Shown: positions 16,053-22,890 of the stretch, piece by piece | How the letters are laid out: every line of letters starts with the position of its first letter | Numbering within the stretch: the stretch's first letter is position 1 | Assembly (NCBI GenBank): GCA_002471665.1 | Contig: DKQK01000015.1 | Location: forward strand, 1 to 39,622 | Source: Gammaproteobacteria bacterium UBA7310 | GTDB lineage: Bacteria > Pseudomonadota > Gammaproteobacteria > Pseudomonadales > Ketobacteraceae | Direction: 5' to 3' | Length of the DNA: 39,622 bases | Translations under genes and position numbers: made by a program | The notes under the pieces: model-generated | Databases searched by the model: none | What the model saw: only the letters and a program-made list of their open reading frames with translations | Told to the model about the DNA's origin: nothing

Positions 16053-18440
16053 TCAATAGAAACGATCCATAAAATATTCGTCGCCGTCTTTTTTGCGTTG
16101 CCAACGGGCATTTAAGTCTTGCAGCTTTTCATGTTGGGGATTGATTTCCAAACCTTTGGCGATCAACTCCCGGGAAACCTCAAGATTCTCCTGTTTGAAA
16201 TAACGCTTGCCCGCCGCGAAGAATGCATTGGCGTAAACATCATGGGCAACACTCACTTTGGGATCGTTGTAATGATTGTTCAACACCGACATATAGGAGG
16301 CATAGGCTTTGTTCAGATCGTCCAGGGTAACGTTTTCTTTCTGCCGCAACACCGCAATCCAGGTTTCCAGTTTTTCCATGGATTCCAGATAACGCACGCG
16401 CTCCACCGCCTTCAGCATGGACTGCACGTCCGCCTTCTTACCATCGGATACCGCATCCAGTTCCGCCACACTGGCGGCGCGATCAACAAAGCCCTGGGCC
16501 TGCTGCAGATCGCCGGCGTTTAACTGTCGGCTGGCCATGGACAGATATTTTGCCACCACACGATCCAATCCCCGTTGGGCGGCAGGGTGATCAGGATCAA
16601 GGGCCAACACCTGTTGGTATAAGCTGTAGGCACTGTTCTTCAGGGGCACCATCAGCCGGTCCCGGCGCAACGCCCCATCGGCCCGGGCCACCAATGCCTC
16701 CACTTCTGCTGTGCCGGTGTAATCCTCCATGGATTCGCCAGCGGACGGATTCTCTGCCAGCGGTTGCTCGCTGACGGTCTGCAACAACGCCACCTGTACC
16801 GCCTGGTCTTGCGCGTTCTCTATCGAGTCCGCTGCTTCAGCACTGGCGATAATCTGCATGCCGCCGGCCTGTTGTTCTGCTTCGGCCGCGGCAGGCTCGG
16901 CTTCTGGGAGGGGCCCGTCGGCCTCTGCAGTAACAGCAGAGGCCAGGGCAGTGTCCGTATCGGCGGCGAACTCAGTGTCGGCATCAGAGGCAGGATCAGA
17001 TTCGGCGTCAGATTCAGAATTAAAGGCAGGATCAGATTCCGGGTCATATTCCGGATCAGATTCCAGGTCAGAGGCAGGCTGCTCGAGCTGCACCAGATAA
17101 TCGTTCAGCACATCGTTGGCGGGCGCGGGCGCAGCAACGGAAACGCTATCATCCAGTGCCGTCTCTGCTCCACCACGGGCTGGCTCAGGCGCCTGCTGCA
17201 GGGCCACCTCGGGGATGGTTTGCGCGGCTGCGGTTTTGGTGGCAGGCGCAGCGCTACCGCGCTCTGCCACGGGCGCGGAAGCCGTGGCCTTATCCTGCAT
17301 GTCCACCACTGCAACGGCACCCGCCAGCAGTACCACACCGGCGGCGATGGCAGCGGCCTTGCCGCGCTCCCGCTGCACCCAGTCACGGCCATGCTTCAGG
17401 GCATCCCCCATGCGATGCTGCCACTGTACGGCAACATCCGACAGCCGGGTGAGTCGTTGTGAACTCTGGCCTGCACCATGCAGGGTGGGAGCAGAAGCAC
17501 TGTAAGCGCGGCTGGAAGGCATGGGCGCGGGGGTGGCAACCGAAGTGCCATGCTGCCCGGTACTGCGGACCATAATGCGGGTGCCGCCCTCGGTTTCACT
17601 TTCAAAATCCTGCAGTACCACCGATTGCCAGTTATCCGGCGCCGTCCGCAGATAGGGCTCCAGCGCTTGCGCCACCTCCAGGGCAGACTGGAAGCGGTCG
17701 GCCGGTGCCTTTGCCACCATCCGCTCCAGGATGGGCTGCAGATAAGCAAAGGTTTGCGGTAATTGCGGGATCGGTTCCGAGATGTGTTTGATCGCTGCGG
17801 CAACGGAGGAGTTGGCATCGTACAAAGGCCTGCCCACCAGCACTTCGTAAAACACCACCCCCAGGCTGTAGATGTCGGAGCGGGTATCGATGTCCCGGGC
17901 CAATGCCTGTTCCGGGCTCATGTAATGAGGAGAGCCAACGATCATGCCGGTGGAGGTCATATTGCAATCGGAGGTATCCAAAGCCTTGGCAATACCAAAG
18001 TCGGTCAACACCACGGTGTTGTCTTCACGGAACAGGATGTTTTCCGGTTTGATGTCGCGATGGATATAGGATTTGGAGTGGGCGTAGGACAGGGCCATGG
18101 CGATTTCATAGATCACGTGCAGCGCCTCGTCGGCACGCATACCCTGCTTCAGACGCTGTTTCAAATCACCGCCGGGCAGATATTCCATGGAAAGATAATG
18201 ATGATCCCCGGCCCGCCCCACATCAAACACCGGCACGATATTGCGATGATTGAGGCTGGCGATGATGCGCGCCTCACGAAAAAAACGCTCACTGAAAACG
18301 TCGTCGCCCGTGAGGTGTCGCGCCATGATTTTCAACGCGACCTGACGATCAAAACTGTTTTGCACGGCCACATAAACTGTCGCCATGCCACCCTTTCCGA
18401 TTTCTTTGACTATTTCATAGCCAGGTATAACCACATCCAT
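16053..18440 (-). CDS. Transmembrane Ser/Thr protein kinase with acidic linker and TPR-like tail
   Basis: A 795-residue Hanks-type kinase. The cytosolic kinase domain covers about 1-265: glycine loop IGKGGMATVYVA, Lys37 in VALKIM, HRDIKPEN with Asp129, DFGIAK with Asp147, and GSPHYMSPEQ. A linker rich in Ser, Ala and Pro follows. One membrane segment is at about 362-379. The outer part holds an acidic Ser-Asp-Pro repeat (about 457-496) and a helical C-terminal region (about 580-780) that looks like tetratricopeptide repeats. All catalytic residues are present. It is divergent from the GAF-like gene and convergent with the thiolase gene. Target unknown. Confidence 0.92.
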   Translation of the reverse strand: MDVVIPGYEIVKEIGKGGMATVYVAVQNSFDRQVALKIMARHLTGDDVFSERFFREARIIASLNHRNIVPVFDVGRAGDHHYLSMEYLPGGDLKQRLKQGMRADEALHVIYEIAMALSYAHSKSYIHRDIKPENILFREDNTVVLTDFGIAKALDTSDCNMTSTGMIVGSPHYMSPEQALARDIDTRSDIYSLGVVFYEVLVGRPLYDANSSVAAAIKHISEPIPQLPQTFAYLQPILERMVAKAPADRFQSALEVAQALEPYLRTAPDNWQSVVLQDFESETEGGTRIMVRSTGQHGTSVATPAPMPSSRAYSASAPTLHGAGQSSQRLTRLSDVAVQWQHRMGDALKHGRDWVQRERGKAAAIAAGVVLLAGAVAVVDMQDKATASAPVAERGSAAPATKTAAAQTIPEVALQQAPEPARGGAETALDDSVSVAAPAPANDVLNDYLVQLEQPASDLESDPEYDPESDPAFNSESDAESDPASDADTEFAADTDTALASAVTAEADGPLPEAEPAAAEAEQQAGGMQIIASAEAADSIENAQDQAVQVALLQTVSEQPLAENPSAGESMEDYTGTAEVEALVARADGALRRDRLMVPLKNSAYSLYQQVLALDPDHPAAQRGLDRVVAKYLSMASRQLNAGDLQQAQGFVDRAASVAELDAVSDGKKADVQSMLKAVERVRYLESMEKLETWIAVLRQKENVTLDDLNKAYASYMSVLNNHYNDPKVSVAHDVYANAFFAAGKRYFKQENLEVSRELIAKGLEINPQHEKLQDLNARWQRKKDGDEYFMDRFY
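16953..17072 (-). repeat. Repetitive DNA coding the acidic Ser-Asp linker of the kinase
   Basis: Within the kinase gene, short units resembling GGATCAGATTC (as read on the plus strand) recur and encode residues about 457-496, with repeated ESDP and ESDA units. Such repeats easily change length by slippage. The reading frame stays open here. Confidence 0.6.
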
Positions 18441-18724
18441 TGTTGTACACCACCTCTCGCACGGTGCCCCGGGTTGACGATTGGTAGAAAAAGAACCCTA
18501 TTTTGGAACCGTTTTTAAAGCATTGTCCACCGTCATCAGGCTGCTCTGTGAAAATTACGTGTTTTGGGTGGCAGAACCCCCCACCACCGATCAAACTTCC
18601 ACCTAAACTGTGTTTTCAAAACCGGGGAAACGGCTCACACAGCATCCAGCTTGATTATTAAGTTGCCATCACAAAGGTGCTGATAGTAGCCTAATCCCAG
18701 ATTGCTGCTATCGGGGATTAGGGT
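18441..18724. other. Divergent intergenic region, kinase / GAF-like gene
   Basis: This 284-nt gap separates the divergent kinase and GAF-like genes and should hold promoters for both. The kinase ATG has AGAGGTGG 9 nt upstream. A weak TTGACG (18474-18479) followed by TATTTT is the only sigma-70-like pair I noticed and it is poorly spaced. The downstream end holds the inverted repeat listed separately. I see no ORF or RNA gene. Confidence 0.4.
18690..18722 (+). promoter_or_regulatory. Perfect 9-bp hairpin covering the ribosome-binding site of the GAF-like gene
   Basis: Arms CCTAATCCC (18690-18698) and GGGATTAGG (18714-18722) pair perfectly around a 15-nt loop. The ribosome-binding GGGGA (18713-18717) is inside the 3' arm and the ATG is at 18725. 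In RNA the stem would hide the site, as in translational switches or RNA thermometers. It may instead be a DNA operator. Confidence 0.5.
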
Positions 18725-19627
18725 ATGTCGTATTTCATCAAGGCCGCCGAAATCTGGCAGCCGGATGTGAGCGGGCAGTTTCTGGTGCTGTCGTCGGCTC
18801 ACTACGGGGAGCTGGCAGATTTCCGGTGCGCCAGTCAAACCATGGGCTTCAATTTCGGAGAAGGGTTACCCGGCCAAACCTGGGCGCAACGACGGCCATT
18901 GATCTGGACCGATCTGAATACTTCACACTTCAAACGCAGCCAACTGGCAAACGAGGCCGGCCTGTCCTGCGGCCTTTCCATTCCGGTGTTCGCCGGGGAT
19001 TTTCTACTGGGCATTGTGGTGCTGTTCTGCGGTTCGGAACCGGCTTTATCCGGCGCGGTGGAAGTTTGGCACAACCGTTATAACAGCCATAATGAATTGA
19101 AACTGTCCGATGGCTACTATGGACAACTGGAGCGTTTTGAATGGCTGTCGCGCCGCCTGACCATCATTCACGGGCGAGGTTTACCGGGGCGCGCCTGGGA
19201 TCAGAACCGGCCGGTGCTGATGAACAACCTGCCCAGCTCCAACAGCTTTCTGCGGGCGCGCAATGCCGAAGAATGCGGCATTACGTCAGGCCTCGCCATT
19301 CCTTTCACCTACACTGACGGCGAGGTGCAGGTGGTCACGTTCCTCTCCACTCTGGAAACCCCAATGGCACGCCGCTTTGAGGTCTGGATGCCCGACCTGG
19401 ACGATCGCTACCTGCTGTTTAAATCCGGTTTCTGCTGCCAGGGCAGTGATCTGGAACAACGTTATCTGGACACGGCCTTTGTGCGGGGCCAAAGCGCGTT
19501 GGGGGAAGTCTGGCTCACCGGCCGCCCACTGGCGGAGGAAAGTGATCACCTGCAACATGAGCGTACGGTATTCATTCCCTTCATCATCAAAGGCAAACTG
19601 CAATCGGTGGTGTGTCTGGTGTTTTAA
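18725..19627 (+). CDS. Protein with three GAF-like repeats
   Basis: A 300-residue cytosolic protein made of three related segments. Each opens with a Trp motif (AEIWQPD at 8, VEVWHNR at 112, FEVWMPD at 219). The first two continue to GEGLPGQTW (45-53) and GRGLPGRAW (150-158), a mark of one GAF subclass; the third has the degenerate GQSALGEVW. The last segment lacks the end of a full domain. No catalytic output domain is attached, so it is probably a sensor or scaffold. It faces the Ser/Thr kinase across a shared promoter region, which hints at a common pathway. Its stop overlaps the convergent YyaL-like gene by 4 nt. Ligand unknown. Confidence 0.78.
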   Translation: MSYFIKAAEIWQPDVSGQFLVLSSAHYGELADFRCASQTMGFNFGEGLPGQTWAQRRPLIWTDLNTSHFKRSQLANEAGLSCGLSIPVFAGDFLLGIVVLFCGSEPALSGAVEVWHNRYNSHNELKLSDGYYGQLERFEWLSRRLTIIHGRGLPGRAWDQNRPVLMNNLPSSNSFLRARNAEECGITSGLAIPFTYTDGEVQVVTFLSTLETPMARRFEVWMPDLDDRYLLFKSGFCCQGSDLEQRYLDTAFVRGQSALGEVWLTGRPLAEESDHLQHERTVFIPFIIKGKLQSVVCLVF

Positions 19628-21846
19628 ACCCACACCGTCAGCTGCATGGTTTCCGGCGGATGGCAGCTGTCCTCTGTGCACACCTGCAGGGTTAATTTCA
19701 CACTAAGGGCCGTACCCGGCAGAAATGGGGTAACCAGGTTTATTGCCGAGGGTTCCGTCAACCGCTCCTGCCGGGGCAGCCTGATCCCGGCGGCCTGCGG
19801 CTGAACCTGAATGCCGATGGCCGCAGTCTGCACATAGCATCCCGGTCTCATGCCCAGCACCAGGCGAATGGTCGTTGGGCCCTCCTGTTGCCGCGACACG
19901 GCATCCAACCGGCACCATGCAGCCCCGCCGGCGGCGTATTGAACATCATCCACATTGCCGAATTTCAGAGCGGCCACGCCTTGCAGGAACACCGGTGAAG
20001 ACAACGGGTTTTTATTCACCACTGCCGCGAACACCTGCACCTGCCGACGAATATGATTCTGCAATAACAGTTCACCGCTACGGGCGAGCAACGCCTGTAG
20101 ATTATGCAGCATCATGGCATTCCCGCTGACCGTGGCAGTGTCGGCAATATTTTTACTGTTAACCAGCAACGGCCCGCTGGACTGCTGCGCACTGACAAAG
20201 AAACCAGCGGCCTGTTTATCCCAATACAGCTCCATTACCCCACAATAAAGTGACATGGCCTGCTCTAACCAGAAACGGTCCTGCTGCACGTCATAAAGCG
20301 CAATGAGCGCCGCCAGCAGCTGCGCGTAATCTTCCAGCAGAGCCTGTTGGCTGCTTACCCCCGCCAGGCTCAAACGCCACAGGGCTCCATCCTCCCGACG
20401 ATGCCGCCGCAGGATCTGGCGGGCGGCATGGGCTGCAATGAGATAGTAATCTTCACGCTGCAACAGCCGCGCGGCCAACGCAAACGCGGCAATCATCATC
20501 CCATTCCACTCGGTAATGATTTTCTGATCCAGCATCGGCGCTACGCGCTTGGCGCGGTGAGCATAGAGGCATTGCCGAATTTCACGGATGCGCTGGCACA
20601 GATACCCATAGTCCAGCCCCAGCCGAAGGGCCAGCGACTGCAGATCCGCCTGCAGATTCAATACGGTTTTTCCATCAAAGTTACCCGCTTCGTCAATCTG
20701 ATAGCATTGACACAACAAAGCGTAATCCGGTGCAGACAACAGCATCTTCAGTTCGGGTTGGCTCCAGATAAAAAAGCGCCCCTCTTCCCCTTCACTGTCG
20801 GCATCGCTGGCGGAATAAAACAGTCCCTGCTCATCACGCAATTCCGTGCTCACGTAGGCCAGTGTTTCCTCCACCACGCGCCGGTACTCCGGATTTCCGG
20901 ATATGGCGTGGGCCCGGGCGTACACCTGCACCAGTTGCGCCTGGTTATACAGCATCTTTTCAAAATGCGGCACCTGCCACCGATGATCCACCGCGTAACG
21001 ATGAAAGCCACCCCCTACCTGATCATAGATACCTCCCCGCAACATGGCGTCCAGAGCCCGGTGCACTTCCTGCCACAATGGGTTATCCGCCAAGGTTGCT
21101 TGCGGCTGGCGGGCCACCTGATCCAGCAGAAACAACAGATACGGTTCCTGAGGAAACTTCGGTGCCTGTCCGAAGCCGCCGTGGCGGGTGTCGGAGAGTT
21201 TGTGCAGGTGCCCGGCAACAGCGGATATCAAGTCAGTATTCAGGGTCTGGCCGGTGACCGCCGGTTCCAGGTATTGCCTGACTGACGCCAACAGTTGCGC
21301 GCCTTGCCGGATCAGATCCTGCCGTTCCTCCTGCCACAGGGCATGCACCTGCTGCAACACCTGCAAAAACTGAGGCTTGCTGTAATACGTGCCGCCAAAA
21401 AAAGGCGCCCCCTGCGGTGTCAAAAACATGGACATCGGCCAGCCGCCATTGCCGCGAATCACTTGTAACGCGGTCATATACACCTCATCCAGATCCGGCC
21501 TTTGCTCACGATCCAGCTTGATGGCAACAAAGTTTTCATTGATGTACTCGGCCACTTCCACATCATCAAAACTTTCTTCTTCCATGACGTGGCACCAATG
21601 GCAGGTGCTGTAACCCACCGACAGAAACACCGGTTTGTTTTGCTCCTGCGCCAGTTGAAAACTGACATCGTTCCAACTGCGCCAATGCACCGGATTATGC
21701 GCATGCTGCAACAGGTAGGGCGACACCTCCTGAATCAGATGATTCACGTACAACGGCCTGCCCTCCGCATCCAGGTGCCGGGTGCGAATGTCGTATTGTC
21801 CGCTTTTCTGTTCCTGTGCCGCTTTCAGTCCAATGCTGTGAATCAT
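19624..21846 (-). CDS. Thioredoxin-fold DUF255 protein, YyaL/SSP411-like
   Basis: A 740-residue protein. The N-terminal thioredoxin-like DUF255 domain (about 35-200) includes YLLQHAHNPVHW, SVGYSTCHWCHVMEEESFDD with the redox-type Cys82-x-x-Cys85, and GNGGWPMSMFLTPQG. The rest is an alpha/alpha toroid domain like those of N-acylglucosamine epimerases, with GGIYDQVGGGFHRYAVD, WQVPHFEKMLYNQA and ITEWNGMMIAAFA. The length is close to that of known YyaL and SPATA20 proteins, with an added beta-rich tail. The biochemical role of the family is not settled. Its start lies about 30 nt from a dyad that may control the divergent NifX-like gene. Confidence 0.9.
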   Translation of the reverse strand: MIHSIGLKAAQEQKSGQYDIRTRHLDAEGRPLYVNHLIQEVSPYLLQHAHNPVHWRSWNDVSFQLAQEQNKPVFLSVGYSTCHWCHVMEEESFDDVEVAEYINENFVAIKLDREQRPDLDEVYMTALQVIRGNGGWPMSMFLTPQGAPFFGGTYYSKPQFLQVLQQVHALWQEERQDLIRQGAQLLASVRQYLEPAVTGQTLNTDLISAVAGHLHKLSDTRHGGFGQAPKFPQEPYLLFLLDQVARQPQATLADNPLWQEVHRALDAMLRGGIYDQVGGGFHRYAVDHRWQVPHFEKMLYNQAQLVQVYARAHAISGNPEYRRVVEETLAYVSTELRDEQGLFYSASDADSEGEEGRFFIWSQPELKMLLSAPDYALLCQCYQIDEAGNFDGKTVLNLQADLQSLALRLGLDYGYLCQRIREIRQCLYAHRAKRVAPMLDQKIITEWNGMMIAAFALAARLLQREDYYLIAAHAARQILRRHRREDGALWRLSLAGVSSQQALLEDYAQLLAALIALYDVQQDRFWLEQAMSLYCGVMELYWDKQAAGFFVSAQQSSGPLLVNSKNIADTATVSGNAMMLHNLQALLARSGELLLQNHIRRQVQVFAAVVNKNPLSSPVFLQGVAALKFGNVDDVQYAAGGAAWCRLDAVSRQQEGPTTIRLVLGMRPGCYVQTAAIGIQVQPQAAGIRLPRQERLTEPSAINLVTPFLPGTALSVKLTLQVCTEDSCHPPETMQLTVWV

Positions 21847-21874
21847 AACCTGTTACCCAACTCCACCTGTCTCC

Positions 21875-21898
21875 ACATTGTCGCAAATAAAACAATGT
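21875..21898. promoter_or_regulatory. NifA-like upstream activator dyad
   Basis: Perfect 7-bp arms ACATTGT (21875-21881) and ACAATGT (21892-21898) are separated by 10 nt. The core reads TGT-N10-ACA (21879-21894), the established NifA enhancer consensus. It sits about 123-146 nt upstream of the -24 element, a usual distance for a sigma-54 enhancer. Confidence 0.55.
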
Positions 21899-21958
21899 CA
21901 TCTAACGGCCAAGGAAATCAAACCGGCGCGGCCTGACACAAACCCGACAAAACCCCAC

Positions 21959-21971
21959 TAACCAATTGATA
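21959..21971. promoter_or_regulatory. IHF binding site
   Basis: TAACCAATTGATA matches the reverse form of the IHF consensus (YAANNNNTTGATW) at all fixed positions. It lies between the activator dyad and the sigma-54 element, where IHF normally bends DNA to bring the activator to the polymerase. Confidence 0.55.
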
Positions 21972-22020
21972 TGAATATCTTTTTCAGAAATCAAAGCGGC
22001 AACAGCAGGGTTCACCAGAC

Positions 22021-22036
22021 TGGTTCGATGATTGCA
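22021..22036 (+). promoter_or_regulatory. Sigma-54 (-24/-12) promoter of the NifX-like gene
   Basis: TGGTTCGATGATTGCA matches the consensus TGGCACGNNNNTTGCA at all defined positions but two, with the required GG-N10-GC spacing. Transcription would begin near 22046-22048, leaving a leader of about 30 nt that contains the ribosome-binding GGGGAG. Confidence 0.65.
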
Positions 22037-22076
22037 GAATCCATTCCACTATCGTGCCGCAAGGGGAGACACCACC

Positions 22077-22568
22077 ATGACCATGGAAAACCTGGCCACC
22101 ACCACCGACCATGACTGCGTCGCAGATGCCGTCTGCGGCAACGGTGAATTAATCGTGGCCTTTGCCTCATCCGACGGTGATCTGGTGGATCAGCACTTTG
22201 GTTCGGCGCAGGCATTTTTTGTTTTCAGCGTCGGCACCGAAGACGCCCGCCTGATCACCAGCAAGGACTTTGGCTATGAGAAAAAAGACGGCAATGAAGA
22301 CAAGCTGAAACCGAAACTGGCCTGGCTGGTGGGCGCCGATATTGTCTACTGCGGCTCGGTGGGCGGCTCTGCCAGCCGCCAGTTGATCGCCCTTGGCATT
22401 ACACCAATGAAAGTCAGCGGTGGCCCCGACGTGGAAGAGTTGATCGACGCCATTCAGAGCCAACTCAACGGCGAACCCGAGTTCTGGTTGGCGAACATAC
22501 TGAAGAAAAAACAGGGCCCGGGGGAGAACCGCTTCGACCTGATGGACGAAGAAGGCTGGGACGACTGA
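22077..22568 (+). CDS. NifX-like dinitrogenase-cofactor-type protein
   Basis: A 163-residue protein of the NifX/NafY/NifB-C-terminal family, whose members bind iron-molybdenum cofactor or its precursors. The core reads LIVAFASSDGDLVDQHFGSAQAFFVF, followed by the ADIVYCGSVGGSASRQLIALGI segment. The tail (PEFWLANILKKK, then RFDLMDEEGWDD) is of the kind seen in stand-alone homologues. Two Cys (in DCVADAVC) precede the domain. The ATG at 22077 is chosen: GGGGAG lies 8 nt upstream, while an earlier ATG at 22032 lies inside the promoter. No nitrogenase genes are near. It may bind a metal cluster or regulate; it is followed 6 nt later by a small gene. Confidence 0.85.
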   Translation: MTMENLATTTDHDCVADAVCGNGELIVAFASSDGDLVDQHFGSAQAFFVFSVGTEDARLITSKDFGYEKKDGNEDKLKPKLAWLVGADIVYCGSVGGSASRQLIALGITPMKVSGGPDVEELIDAIQSQLNGEPEFWLANILKKKQGPGENRFDLMDEEGWDD

Positions 22569-22574
22569 CCCTGA

Positions 22575-22829
22575 ATGGATACATTGAATTATATTTCAGT
22601 ACTGGAACGCAGTCTGAAAGCTCACATACGCCTTAACCCCTGCGCCGACGAACCTCAAAACTGGAAACTGGACATCCAACTGTTCTACCAAGGCCACCCC
22701 GCCGGCACCACCAGCTTCAACCTGCACGGCTATACCCGGGAAGAGGCGGAACAGGTGGCACGCACGGTAAAAGACAACCAGTTCATGATGCGCGAGATCG
22801 ATGAGTATCTGTGGGGTGAGAGCGATTAG
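22575..22829 (+). CDS. Small protein linked to the NifX-like gene
   Basis: An 84-residue soluble protein with no signal peptide, Cys pair or membrane segment. It has one Cys. It seems to fold as a short helix, a beta hairpin (WKLDIQLFYQ, then GTTSFNLHGY) and a C-terminal helix beginning TREEAEQVARTV, perhaps a small alpha/beta domain. It follows the NifX-like stop by 6 nt and is closed by a strong hairpin terminator, so the two genes form a two-gene operon under the sigma-54 promoter. I do not recognise the family. Confidence 0.7.
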   Translation: MDTLNYISVLERSLKAHIRLNPCADEPQNWKLDIQLFYQGHPAGTTSFNLHGYTREEAEQVARTVKDNQFMMREIDEYLWGESD

Positions 22830-22850
22830 CTCCCGGTAATACCCTATAAA

Positions 22851-22873
22851 AAAGGGCCCGTTGCGGGCCCTTT
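22851..22873. terminator. Bidirectional Rho-independent terminator
   Basis: A perfect 10-bp stem (AAAGGGCCCG, loop TTG, CGGGCCCTTT) lies between two convergent genes. Six A on its left (22848-22853) give a U run for minus-strand transcripts of the DUF3604 gene. On the plus strand only three T follow, so termination there is likely weaker. Confidence 0.85.
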
Positions 22874-22890
22874 GCTGATCGGTTAAAGAA

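Noticed and set aside
18474..18504. Sigma-70 promoter TTGACG / TATTTT before the GAF-like gene
   Set aside because: Spacing is 19 nt and the -10 box matches poorly; not strong enough to list as a promoter.
20347..21285. A 312-codon plus-strand open frame opposite the YyaL-like gene
   Set aside because: It lies wholly within a gene with strong DUF255 and toroid motifs and shows no domain of its own.
22077..22568. NifX-like gene as proof of nitrogen fixation
   Set aside because: Stand-alone NifX-family proteins occur in organisms without nitrogenase, and no nifHDK or nifENB gene is in the window.
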